This document shows, piece after piece, positions 18,487-26,739 of a stretch of DNA of 64,000 nt. This DNA comes from Spirosoma arboris. GTDB lineage: Bacteria; Bacteroidota; Bacteroidia; Cytophagales; Spirosomataceae. The stretch is taken from the NCBI RefSeq assembly GCF_009754945.1, contig NZ_WPIN01000009.1, forward strand, positions 248,001 through 312,000, read 5' to 3'. Each line of letters opens with the position of its first letter. Within the stretch, counting starts at the first letter, position 1. Position numbers and translations under genes: made by a program. The notes under the pieces are model-generated. The model saw nothing but the letters and a program-made list of their open reading frames with translations, was not told the origin of the DNA and ran no database searches.

Positions 18487-18547
18487 GCGTGGAGCAGGGT
18501 GCATGGAGCGCGGTATGAAACCCTGCCCCGCGCACCTTGCTCCATGC
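18487..18547. repeat. Intergenic palindrome, family P2 (imperfect)
   Basis: Arms of about 16 bp (18487-18502, GCGTGGAGCAGGGTGC, and 18532-18547) with two mismatches; further GC-rich pairing is possible inside. The words GGAGCAGGG and GCATGGAGC recur in the gaps at 5921 and 8360. Confidence 0.65.
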
Positions 18548-18550
18548 TAT

Positions 18551-20953
18551 TTATTCAGATCGTAAACTCTTAATCGGGTTCGCCAGAGCAGCTTTTACGC
18601 TCTGGAAACTCACGGTTGCCAAGGCAATCAATACCGTAAGGCCGCCAGCCAGCAGGAATACCCACCAGTGGATGTCGGTGCGGTAGGCGAAATCGTTGAG
18701 CCAGGTGTGCATGGCGTACCAGGCCACAGGAGAGGCAATCAGTAACGCCACGACGACTAGCTTCATGAAGTCTTTGGAGAACATGGCTACCAGGCTCGTT
18801 TCTGATGCCCCCAGCACTTTCCGAATGCCAATTTCCTTGGTGCGTTGCTCGGCCATGAACATCGACAAACCAAACAGACCCAGACACGAGATCAGGATGG
18901 CAACCCCGGCGAAAATGCTGAACAGAGTCTGCTGCGTTTGCTCGCGTTTATAGAGTCGGTCAAAGCGAGCATCCAGAAACTGATAATCGAATGGGCGTTC
19001 CGGGAAAAACTGTTTCCAAACTGATTCTACCCGCTGTAGAGCGACTGGAATATTTCCTTTCAGAGGTACAGATATCCATCTTAAATTTCTACCCATAATC
19101 ATGGCCAGGGCAGCCATTTGCTGATGCAGTGATTCGAAGTGAAAATCTTTCGTTACACCAATAATCTGGCCTTTGGCAGGTCCGTACTGAAAGGGCTTTC
19201 CGATGGCTTGTTGGGGTGTCCAGCCTAACTCACGTACGGCTGTCTCGTTCAGAACGACCATTGAGGTATCCGTCGAATGAGAGCGGTCGAAGTTCCGTCC
19301 AGCGACCATACTAATCTGATACGCTGGAATGAAATCGTGATCGATACTCAGCGCCCGCAGATTTACTTTGACCGGAGCCATTGTATCGCCTTTCAGAGCC
19401 GAAGCCCCGTAAGAATCAAGGAGTCGTCCCGACGGTACTCTGGAGGAACGAGCCATACCGTTGGCAACACCCGTTTGAACAAGCTGCTGTTTAAGGGTCT
19501 CGTAATTCGTTGTCGAATCGCCCACATCGGGCAACAACAGGACCTGCTCTTTGGCGTACCCCAGTCGGTAGTCCTGGATGTACTTCATTTGATTATAGAC
19601 AACCGCTGTGCTAATAATCAGAACAATAGCAATGGCAAACTGCGTGATAACCAGCACCTGTCGCAGTTTCCCTGTGCGCATGGTCGACGCAATCTGGCCT
19701 TTCAATACGCCAAGAGGCCGGAACGATGTCAGGAAAAATGCTGGATAACTGCCTGCAACCAGACCGGTTAAGAGCGTAATGCCAACCAGAATAGTTAGGA
19801 AAATCGGGTCTAGCAATTGCTGAAATGCCAGTTGTTTCTGGGTGAAATCGTTGAGTGAGGGCAAGCAAAGAATCACTAAAAAGATAGCAATGACTAACGC
19901 AAGTGTCACTAAAACAATGGATTCACTCAGAAACTGACCAATGAGCTGGGCGCGCAAAGCCCCTACAACCTTGCGCATCCCAACCTCTTTGGCCCGCCCT
20001 GCCGAACGGGCTGTTGCCAGATTCATGTAGTTGATGCAGGCGATCAACAGAATGAATAGTCCAATGGCCGAAAACAAATAGATATAACTGATATCGCCGG
20101 TTGGCTCTACCTCCGAATCGGTATGTGAGCGTAGGTGGATATCGGTGAGTTTTTGCAAATTAAGTACCGAAAAAGTAGAGGCTATACGGCCTTCGTTGGA
20201 TGGCACATGTTTATCCTGAAAAGCCGGGAAAGCCGCTTCGATCCGTTTCGGGTCTGCGCCCGGCTTTAGCAACATATACGTATTGAAGGAGTTGTTACCC
20301 CAATTGGTCCTCAAGCCTTCGGCTCCGTAAATACGGTTGTCGTTAAAAGTGGAAAACGACATCAGAAACTTGGGGTGAAAATGCGATTGCGCAGGTAGAG
20401 GCTCATAAACGCCCGTGACGGTCAGGTCGAATTGGTTGTTTAATCGAACGGTTTTTCCAATTGGATTTTCGCTACCGAAATACTTCTCGGCCATTGGCCG
20501 GGAGAACATAATCGAAAACGGATTGACGAGTGCCTGGTCCGGATTTCCGCTAAGCAGTTTAAAATCAAATACTTTAAACAGGTTGGCTTCGGCAAAATAC
20601 ATGTCCTCCTCGTTGAAAGAGTGTTCGCCGTAGCGTACCAGCGCACCGTTGTCGATGGTCCGTACAACTTGTTCGGCCTCCGGGAAATCCTGTTTAATCA
20701 GTGGGCCAAATGGGGGAGCTGCCTGCGCTAATTTTAGCGAGGGTGTTCCTTCGGAAGATAGGAATGTACGCGTGACCCGATAGATACGGTCAGCATTGGT
20801 ATTGTAGCGGTCGTAGCTGAGTTCATCCTTTACGTAGAGCGCAATGAGCAGAAAACACGCCAGCCCTACGGCAACTCCCGTAAGATTGATGAAACTGAAT
20901 GTTTTGTGTTTCCGCAAATTGCGGAAAGCGATCAGCAGATAATTGCGTAGCAT
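18551..20953 (-). CDS. MacB/FtsX-type ABC permease
   Basis: An 800-residue permease starting MLRNYLLIAFRNLRKHKTF. Helix 1 reads NLTGVAVGLACFLLIALYV. The first FtsX block has NYMNLATARSAGRAKEVG and RKVVGALRAQL. The second core has AYQISMVAGRNFDRS and GVTKDFHFESLHQQ. The end is a variant, NPIKSLRSE. It has a 259-bp leader homologous to that of the gene at 10950, with CGGAC repeats and a P3 palindrome, so it probably starts a transcription unit. The stop is 4 bp from the palindrome that precedes the next gene. Confidence 0.92.
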   Translation of the reverse strand: MLRNYLLIAFRNLRKHKTFSFINLTGVAVGLACFLLIALYVKDELSYDRYNTNADRIYRVTRTFLSSEGTPSLKLAQAAPPFGPLIKQDFPEAEQVVRTIDNGALVRYGEHSFNEEDMYFAEANLFKVFDFKLLSGNPDQALVNPFSIMFSRPMAEKYFGSENPIGKTVRLNNQFDLTVTGVYEPLPAQSHFHPKFLMSFSTFNDNRIYGAEGLRTNWGNNSFNTYMLLKPGADPKRIEAAFPAFQDKHVPSNEGRIASTFSVLNLQKLTDIHLRSHTDSEVEPTGDISYIYLFSAIGLFILLIACINYMNLATARSAGRAKEVGMRKVVGALRAQLIGQFLSESIVLVTLALVIAIFLVILCLPSLNDFTQKQLAFQQLLDPIFLTILVGITLLTGLVAGSYPAFFLTSFRPLGVLKGQIASTMRTGKLRQVLVITQFAIAIVLIISTAVVYNQMKYIQDYRLGYAKEQVLLLPDVGDSTTNYETLKQQLVQTGVANGMARSSRVPSGRLLDSYGASALKGDTMAPVKVNLRALSIDHDFIPAYQISMVAGRNFDRSHSTDTSMVVLNETAVRELGWTPQQAIGKPFQYGPAKGQIIGVTKDFHFESLHQQMAALAMIMGRNLRWISVPLKGNIPVALQRVESVWKQFFPERPFDYQFLDARFDRLYKREQTQQTLFSIFAGVAILISCLGLFGLSMFMAEQRTKEIGIRKVLGASETSLVAMFSKDFMKLVVVALLIASPVAWYAMHTWLNDFAYRTDIHWWVFLLAGGLTVLIALATVSFQSVKAALANPIKSLRSE

Positions 20954-21055
20954 AAGGAATACAGTATTTGGCGCTAGAGTATAGTGCCCAAATGCTGTAC
21001 CAAAAAAGTAAATAGTTGATTATTAGTTGATTATTTTGTCTCAGTCAAGATCATT

Positions 21056-21090
21056 GTCCGTTTACGGACGTTGGTCGGACAGTTGCGGAC
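21056..21090. promoter_or_regulatory. Phased CGGAC repeats, second copy
   Basis: GTCCG at 21056-21060 pairs with CGGAC at 21065-21069 as the palindrome GTCCGTTTACGGAC. More CGGAC copies follow at 21076-21080 and 21086-21090. The steps of 11 and 10 bp equal those at 13488-13522. It is 103 bp upstream of the start at 20953. Between here and the start both leaders also share TAATAATCAAC and GGTACAnCATTTGGG. Confidence 0.5.
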
Positions 21091-21094
21091 AAGT

Positions 21095-21212
21095 TCTGAA
21101 CCGGGATTCAGCTGATTTAAGGATTAAAATTGATTTTGCCTTGCGCTTCTTCGAAGCGAATCAATAAACAAAATCAGCTTTAATCCTTAAATCAGCTGAA
21201 TCCCGGTTCAGA
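21095..21212. repeat. Long inverted repeat, family P3, second copy
   Basis: Arms of 44 bp (21095-21138 and 21169-21212) with two mismatches, beginning TCTGAACCGGGATTC. The loop is the same CGCTTC-TTC-GAAGCG type as in the copy at 13526-13645. It ends one base before the stop codon of the gene at 21213. Confidence 0.9.
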
Positions 21213-23615
21213 CTACTCGCTTCGCAAACTCTTCACTGGATTCATCAGTGCCGCTTTCACACTTTGAAAACTAACCGTCAACAAAGCAATACCAGTAGCT
21301 AGCAGTCCGGCAAGAACGAATACCCACCAGGCAATGTCGATCTTATAGGCGAAGTCCTGTAACCACGTACTCATGGCCCACCAGGCTAGGGGAGACGCCA
21401 GAATGATAGCAACGGCAACCAGTTTCAGGAAGTCCTTGGAGAGGAGACCAACGATACTGGCGACCGATGCACCCAGCACTTTCCGAATGCCGATTTCTTT
21501 GGTACGTTGCCCAACCGTAAATGCAACGAGACCGTAAAGCCCAAGCCCGCAAATGACCATCGCCATCAGCGCGAATACGTTGACGAGTTGAGAAATCGTC
21601 GTTTCGGTTTCGTAAAACTTCGCGAGTTGATCATTCAGAAATTCATACTCAAAGACATCATTTGGATATAACCGATGCCAGACGCTCCGAATATGAGCCA
21701 GCGTCTGCGTCGACGATGCGCCTGTAATTCGAATGCCTGCCTGCCGGTACATGTTGGGAAACGACGCAATAAAGCAGGGGCCAATGACTTCATGCAATGA
21801 CCGTTGGTGGAAATCTTTAACGACGCCCACAATGGGCAACGGGACCGATGACAGATAGTATTGCATCCGTTTGCCGAGAATGTCTTGTGGATTGCGAAAG
21901 CCAAGCTTATGAAGCAACGTTTCATTAATAACGTACTCCCGGATAGAATCCCCTTCGACGATGTTTCGGCCGGCCAATAACTGCAAATTATACGTTTTCA
22001 GGTAGTCCGCATCAGCGAGCCGCTCACGAGCAGGAAAGGTTGTCCACTCGTTGTTAGAGCCAAATTTGAAGGAACCTCCATTCATGACTTTGGCCGAGGG
22101 CGGTCGATATTGTAAGGTGACCGCTTTGATATCAGGATACTGATTCAGTTCACTTTTAAAGGCTTGCCATGATTTTTTATCAGAAAGAGGAAGGTTGACA
22201 ATCACGACATTATCCTGCTGGAAACCCAGGTCGGTTTGGCGAATAAACTGCATCTGTCGCATCACCACCAGCGCCCCAACCAACAACGCCTGACAAACGA
22301 TAAACTGGAGAACGACCAGCCCCTGTCGTAGCGAGTACCCACCCACCGATGTTGCCGTGAGTTTCCCCCGTAGACTCGCCCACGGGCTGAAGCCGGACAA
22401 GACAAAAGCCGGATAACCACCCGCTAGAAACACCACTATAACCATCAATAAACCGATAAATAGCAGCATTGGCAGGTCGGGCGTAAACACTAGCTGAATG
22501 TGAACCCAGTTGCTGAATAATGGTAAACTTAGGTATGCCACTAGTGCGGCCAGCATCGTAGCCATCACCACAATCATACTGGTTTCGAGCAGAAATTGCC
22601 CCGCCAGTTGCGCACGCGAACTCCCCAGTGTTTTGCGAACGCCAACTTCTTTGCTGCGTCGGAATGCCTGTGCCGTTGCCAGATTGACAAAATTGATACA
22701 GGCCGTCAGGACTAAAAAAAGGCCAATTAACCCCAAAGACCATAGTAGCGATAGCCGGATAACACCGCCCACCCGATCCACATCGAAATGCACGTCGGCC
22801 AGGGGCTGTATGTGAAAATGGTAAGCATGAGCAACGTCGCCAAAGTGCTTTTTTGACAGCGCCGGGAAAGTACTTTCCAGTCGTTGAGCAGTGGTGGGCG
22901 CGTTGTCTTTTAGTGTACAGTACAACCGGTAATTACTGTTCAATTGGCCCCACTCATTGACATTAAACTCGGGGTCGAGTTGCCGGATGGTGGGCATGGA
23001 AACAAACAGGCCAATGTTGGTATCGGTGGGTTTTGTCGGATCGGCGACAAGGCCCGTTACGGTCGCATTAACTTTGTGATCCAGTTCAATGACCTGTCCC
23101 AAAGGGTTTTTGTTGCCAAAGTAGCGTTTGGCCCATGACTCGGTTAGCACAATGCTGTTTGGAGCGCTTAGAGCCGTTTTTGGATCACCGCCCAACCATT
23201 GATAGTCGAAAATCTGAAACAACTCGCCTTCGGCAAGAGCCGTATTATCGTGTTCCAGAAAGCGGATTGGAGCCTCTTGGCCGGGTTGTTTTACGCTAAT
23301 TGTTAATGACCGATTTACTGACAGGAAAGCTGCCTGTTCGACCTGCGGGTAGTCGGTTCGCAGTGTTTTTGCCATGGGTAATGGCGCTTCTGGATAATGT
23401 TCAATGGACCCATCATCGAGGTGAAGATCCAGGACAATCCGGTAAATACGGTCGAATTTGGTGTGGTACCGATCGGTGCTGAGGTGATGCCGGATAAACA
23501 GAAAAATGAGTAGCCCACCCACCATGCCAATAGTGAGACCAACCACGTTCAGAAGTGTATAACCGCGTTGTGAACGCAGGTTTCGAAGGGCGATTTTGAG
23601 GTAAGATCGTAGCAT
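21213..23615 (-). CDS. MacB/FtsX-type ABC permease (subgroup B front, subgroup A end)
   Basis: An 800-residue permease starting MLRSYLKIALRNLRSQRGY. The front three quarters are subgroup B, with NFVNLATAQAFRRSKEVG, RKTLGSSRAQL and PLPIVGVVKDFHQRSLH. The last ~100 residues switch to the subgroup A pattern SIVGLLSKDFLKL and WLQDFAYKIDI. This makes it the clearest mosaic in the array. In the TM segment before the switch it keeps CGLGLYGLVAF, close to the gene at 8411. A divergent Uma2 gene lies 56 bp upstream; the promoter of this permease must lie in that short gap or upstream of the Uma2 gene. Confidence 0.92.
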   Translation of the reverse strand: MLRSYLKIALRNLRSQRGYTLLNVVGLTIGMVGGLLIFLFIRHHLSTDRYHTKFDRIYRIVLDLHLDDGSIEHYPEAPLPMAKTLRTDYPQVEQAAFLSVNRSLTISVKQPGQEAPIRFLEHDNTALAEGELFQIFDYQWLGGDPKTALSAPNSIVLTESWAKRYFGNKNPLGQVIELDHKVNATVTGLVADPTKPTDTNIGLFVSMPTIRQLDPEFNVNEWGQLNSNYRLYCTLKDNAPTTAQRLESTFPALSKKHFGDVAHAYHFHIQPLADVHFDVDRVGGVIRLSLLWSLGLIGLFLVLTACINFVNLATAQAFRRSKEVGVRKTLGSSRAQLAGQFLLETSMIVVMATMLAALVAYLSLPLFSNWVHIQLVFTPDLPMLLFIGLLMVIVVFLAGGYPAFVLSGFSPWASLRGKLTATSVGGYSLRQGLVVLQFIVCQALLVGALVVMRQMQFIRQTDLGFQQDNVVIVNLPLSDKKSWQAFKSELNQYPDIKAVTLQYRPPSAKVMNGGSFKFGSNNEWTTFPARERLADADYLKTYNLQLLAGRNIVEGDSIREYVINETLLHKLGFRNPQDILGKRMQYYLSSVPLPIVGVVKDFHQRSLHEVIGPCFIASFPNMYRQAGIRITGASSTQTLAHIRSVWHRLYPNDVFEYEFLNDQLAKFYETETTISQLVNVFALMAMVICGLGLYGLVAFTVGQRTKEIGIRKVLGASVASIVGLLSKDFLKLVAVAIILASPLAWWAMSTWLQDFAYKIDIAWWVFVLAGLLATGIALLTVSFQSVKAALMNPVKSLRSE

Positions 23616-23633
23616 TTAGTTGTGGCATTTGGT

Positions 23634-23641
23634 TATCTTTG
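23634..23641 (+). promoter_or_regulatory. Bacteroidota -7 element upstream of the Uma2 gene
   Basis: TATCTTTG matches the Bacteroidota -7 consensus TAnnTTTG exactly. It places transcription start downstream of the possible TTG codon at 23639 and so favours the ATG at 23672. No clear -33 element was found. Confidence 0.5.
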
Positions 23642-23671
23642 AATTCACTTCAAGAGAAAACTCGTTCGACT

Positions 23672-24142
23672 ATGGAAGCAACCGTTGAGCAACCCATCGA
23701 ATACGAAGACGAAAAAATGTCAAGCCTGAATCATTCTGAGTTGCAAAGTCGGTTAGCCTTTCTATTCATGTCGGCCTATCGGCAACAGTACAGTATTTTT
23801 ACAGAACTTGATCTTGAGTTTGCCTCGGGCAAAACTCGTCCGGACTTATGTATCTTTCCTAAGCGTCAGATAAATTGGATGACTGACGAAATCATTGTTC
23901 ATGATGTTCCTTTAGTTACCATCGAAATTCTTTCCCCCGAACAGAGCTTAAACAGCCTTATTGAACGCATTTACCAAAAGCACTTTCCTGCCGGTGTTAA
24001 GACTGTTTGGCTGATTGTACCAAGCTTGCAAATCGTGTCAATTCTATTGCCCAATCGTCAACAGCTTAATTTTACTGAAGGCCTTATTGCTGATCCAGAA
24101 ACCGGATTACAATTAAACCTGGCTGACATTTTCGAAGGGTGA
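23672..24142 (+). CDS. Uma2-family (DUF820) endonuclease-like protein
   Basis: A 156-residue protein of the Uma2/DUF820 group, which has the PD-(D/E)XK nuclease fold. It shows the typical order of motifs: an N-terminal helix with NHSELQSRLAF, then ELDLEFASGKTRPDL (acidic metal-binding region), VTIEILSPEQS, and a C-terminal strand-helix with KHFPAGVKTVWLIVP. A lysine partner of the active site is not obvious. The biological role of this family is not established; it is common in cyanobacteria and Cytophagales. It is the only plus-strand gene within the permease array and separates the gene at 24153 from the other ten. A TTG at 23639 is a less likely start. Confidence 0.75.
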   Translation: MEATVEQPIEYEDEKMSSLNHSELQSRLAFLFMSAYRQQYSIFTELDLEFASGKTRPDLCIFPKRQINWMTDEIIVHDVPLVTIEILSPEQSLNSLIERIYQKHFPAGVKTVWLIVPSLQIVSILLPNRQQLNFTEGLIADPETGLQLNLADIFEG

Positions 24143-24152
24143 AAAAAAAACA

Positions 24153-26579
24153 CTATTCACTCCGCAAACTCTTCACCGGATTCACCCCTGCTGCCCGAAT
24201 GGCCTGAACACTGACCACTAATCCTGTTAACAGCGCTAGAATAAGCGCCACCAAGGCAAACGGCGTCCACGACAAATCTGTCCGGTAAGCAAAGTGCGTT
24301 AACCAGTCGCTGAGCAGGTAGTAGGCCAACGGCCAGGCAATAACATTGGCGATGATCAGAATCAGCACGAATTCCTTCATGAATAGATTGACAATGCCGA
24401 TGGTCGAAGAACCCAACACTTTCCGAATGCCGATTTCTTTGGTACGTCGGGTTACGTTCAGCGAAACCAGTCCCAACACGCCCAACAGTACGATGATCAG
24501 CGCTAACGTAGTGGCTAGCCGGGATGCTTTTTGCAGTTGCTTTTCGGTTTGGTAAAGCTTCTGAAGCGTATCGTCCATGAACGAATACTCGAATGGTGCA
24601 TCAGGAAAGAGTCGCGCCCATTCTTTGTTAATTGCGGCTATAGTTTTTTGCAAATGATCTGCGCTACCTGGGGCAAGTTTGAAGGAGAAATAGCGGTAAA
24701 CGAGATTGGCGCGAACATGGATGAAGATGAGTGGGTTGATCGTTTGGTGCAGCGATCCGAAATGGAAATCTTTTAGAACGCCATCTACTCGAAGCGGGAC
24801 GTTACCCCCCGGAAACCGCACAAGCTGACCTATCGCTTTGGCAGGATCACGCCAACCCAGGGCTTTGGCCGCCGATTCGTTCAAGACTACGCGCGTGGAA
24901 TCATAAGCTCCGCCGTTCGCGTGGAAAAACTGGCCTTCCCGTAGTTGCAGTCCATACGTTTGCGCAAAGTGTTCATCGGTGGTGAGCACTTCCATTGTAG
25001 CGGCATCGGTACTATCACGTCCGTGGTGAAATACCTGACCACTGCCACTACTTTTACCATCGGGAATAATAAACGAAAAACTCACGTTGCTCACACCGGG
25101 AATACGAGCAAGTTGATTCCGAACTCCTTCCATCCGCTGCACGCCATCTTTCGACCACTCGCGCGGGACAGAGGCCACCGTCATGATCTGTTCTTTCTGA
25201 TAGCCCAGGTCTTTGCTGAAAAAATAAGCAACCTGCCGACTGATGACCATAGCGCCCACAAATACGAAAATGGCGACCGTAAACTGAAACACGATCAACG
25301 CCCGACGAAGCCCGATTCCTTTCTGCACCGATGCCGTTAGCTTGCCTTTCAACGATTCTATCGAAGGCATGCTCGACAGCACAAAAGCCGGATAACCACC
25401 TGCCAGTAACGCAACCAGCAACGCGCCAGCTATCAACGCAGCAAAGGCGAGTGGCGACCAGGTAATCAAGGAGGCAATTGGCCGTTCCAGCAAGTCGGCA
25501 AACGTAGATCGGAACAGTTCGTGACAGCCCAGCGCCAGTATCGTAGCAACGGCTGTCAGGAGGAGAGCCTCGGCCAGAAATTGACCAATCAACTGCTTTT
25601 TCAGTCCACCCAGTGCCTTCCTGACGCCGATTTCGCGCAGGCGCGTAGCCGATATACCAATGGTGATGTTGATGAAATTGACCACGGCCATCAACAAGAT
25701 GAAAACTCCAATCAGAGTGAGCGTAAGCACCATTTTTTCGATCAGACCATTGTTGCCTTTCAGATAAAATGTGTCCAGTGGGCTAAGCGATACCTCCAGA
25801 TTTTCCTTGAAACCCGGTGGTGCATAGGTTGCCAGAACTTTGGCAATAGGTTGAGTCAGTTGATCAGCGGTTACGCCCGGTTGTAGTTCCAGGTAGTTCG
25901 GAATATATTGATTCTGCCAGGTATTTATGCCGGTTGACGGCGCAAAATAATTGATGTCCCGCATCGACATGAAAACCCGGTTGGGCGTGGGAACTAGATC
26001 TGTGACGCTGTTCTTTGGCAAATCCTGCAACACGCCTGTCACGGTAAATAGCTGTTTGCCGCCCGCCGGTGTCTGCACCGTTAGCTGTTGCCGAAGCACA
26101 TCGGTTTTGCCGAAAAATTTCTGCGCAACAGCCGCCGTAATGACAATGGAATTTGGTTCAAGGAGAGACGTTTTTGGATCGCCATAGGCCATAGGAAAGC
26201 CAAACATGGGTATCAGCGTCGAATCGCCCACTTGGATACTTTCCCGGAAATGCTTCTCGTCCTTCGAAATGATGGCCGTTATGCCGTAGAATCGGTAGTA
26301 GTTAGCGACCAGATTCGGGTATAATTGCTTGAGTGTGGGGCCAATAGGCGATAGGGTTGTGATGTCCATACCCATGGTTGCCTCCTTCCAATGACTCCGT
26401 ACCAGATACTGCTGGCCAGAATTGCGCAGGGTTTTATTAACAGCCAGTTCGCCCTGAATGTAATTGCTAATCAGCAACAAAAACGTAATACCAACCGTCA
26501 GGCCAAGCAACGTCACGAGTGCATAGAATCGACGTCGGAGAAGGTTGCGAAACGCAATTTTGAGGTAATTCTGGAGCAT
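24153..26579 (-). CDS. MacB/FtsX-type ABC permease, first gene of the array
   Basis: An 808-residue permease starting MLQNYLKIAFRNLLRRRFY. It is divergent in the first half: NFINITIGISATRLREIG and RKALGGLKKQL in the first FtsX block, and a long first core with LTVQTPAGGKQLFTVTG. The C-terminal block has TRRTKEIGIRKVLGSS, then WPLAYYLLSDWLTHFAYRTDL, and ends in the array-wide NPVKSLRSE. It is 10 bp from the convergent end of the Uma2 gene. Upstream lie a possible -7 element and a P1 palindrome. Like the rest it lacks an adjacent ATPase. Confidence 0.92.
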   Translation of the reverse strand: MLQNYLKIAFRNLLRRRFYALVTLLGLTVGITFLLLISNYIQGELAVNKTLRNSGQQYLVRSHWKEATMGMDITTLSPIGPTLKQLYPNLVANYYRFYGITAIISKDEKHFRESIQVGDSTLIPMFGFPMAYGDPKTSLLEPNSIVITAAVAQKFFGKTDVLRQQLTVQTPAGGKQLFTVTGVLQDLPKNSVTDLVPTPNRVFMSMRDINYFAPSTGINTWQNQYIPNYLELQPGVTADQLTQPIAKVLATYAPPGFKENLEVSLSPLDTFYLKGNNGLIEKMVLTLTLIGVFILLMAVVNFINITIGISATRLREIGVRKALGGLKKQLIGQFLAEALLLTAVATILALGCHELFRSTFADLLERPIASLITWSPLAFAALIAGALLVALLAGGYPAFVLSSMPSIESLKGKLTASVQKGIGLRRALIVFQFTVAIFVFVGAMVISRQVAYFFSKDLGYQKEQIMTVASVPREWSKDGVQRMEGVRNQLARIPGVSNVSFSFIIPDGKSSGSGQVFHHGRDSTDAATMEVLTTDEHFAQTYGLQLREGQFFHANGGAYDSTRVVLNESAAKALGWRDPAKAIGQLVRFPGGNVPLRVDGVLKDFHFGSLHQTINPLIFIHVRANLVYRYFSFKLAPGSADHLQKTIAAINKEWARLFPDAPFEYSFMDDTLQKLYQTEKQLQKASRLATTLALIIVLLGVLGLVSLNVTRRTKEIGIRKVLGSSTIGIVNLFMKEFVLILIIANVIAWPLAYYLLSDWLTHFAYRTDLSWTPFALVALILALLTGLVVSVQAIRAAGVNPVKSLRSE

Positions 26580-26615
26580 AACGTGACCGATTTGGTGGAG
26601 GTAGTTTTATCGCCA

Positions 26616-26623
26616 CGAAGGTA
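26616..26623 (-). promoter_or_regulatory. Possible -7 element of the first permease gene
   Basis: Read on the minus strand, TACCTTCG differs at one base from the Bacteroidota consensus TAnnTTTG. It sits 37 bp upstream of the ATG at 26579. Weak by itself. Confidence 0.3.
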
Positions 26624-26667
26624 TTTACTGTTCTGATTAGCAGTTCGTTAAAAAATGTTAAGGTTTT

Positions 26668-26739
26668 GTAGTGCCGACCGTCCCGGTCGGGCGTATGACA
26701 GATTACCAATACACATCCGACCGAGACGGTCGGCACTAC
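26668..26739. repeat. Interspersed palindromic repeat, family P1 (short-arm type)
   Basis: Arms of 23 bp (26668-26690 and 26717-26739) with one mismatch, beginning GTAGTGCCGACCGTC. This is the cleanest copy and defines the basic unit. It lies between the first permease and the DUF5020 gene, whose TAG stop overlaps its right edge. Confidence 0.9.

Noticed and set aside
13526..21212. P3 inverted repeats as ends of an insertion sequence
   Set aside because: No transposase lies between or beside them, each is a self-contained palindrome, and the enclosed genes are ordinary permeases.
1..26579. Assembly artefact as the reason for the repeated permeases
   Set aside because: The copies are too diverged in sequence, length and subgroup to be a collapsed or duplicated contig.
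1..26579. A complete classical ABC exporter (ATPase plus permease plus fusion protein)
   Set aside because: No Walker A/B ATPase or HlyD/MacA-like protein occurs in this region.
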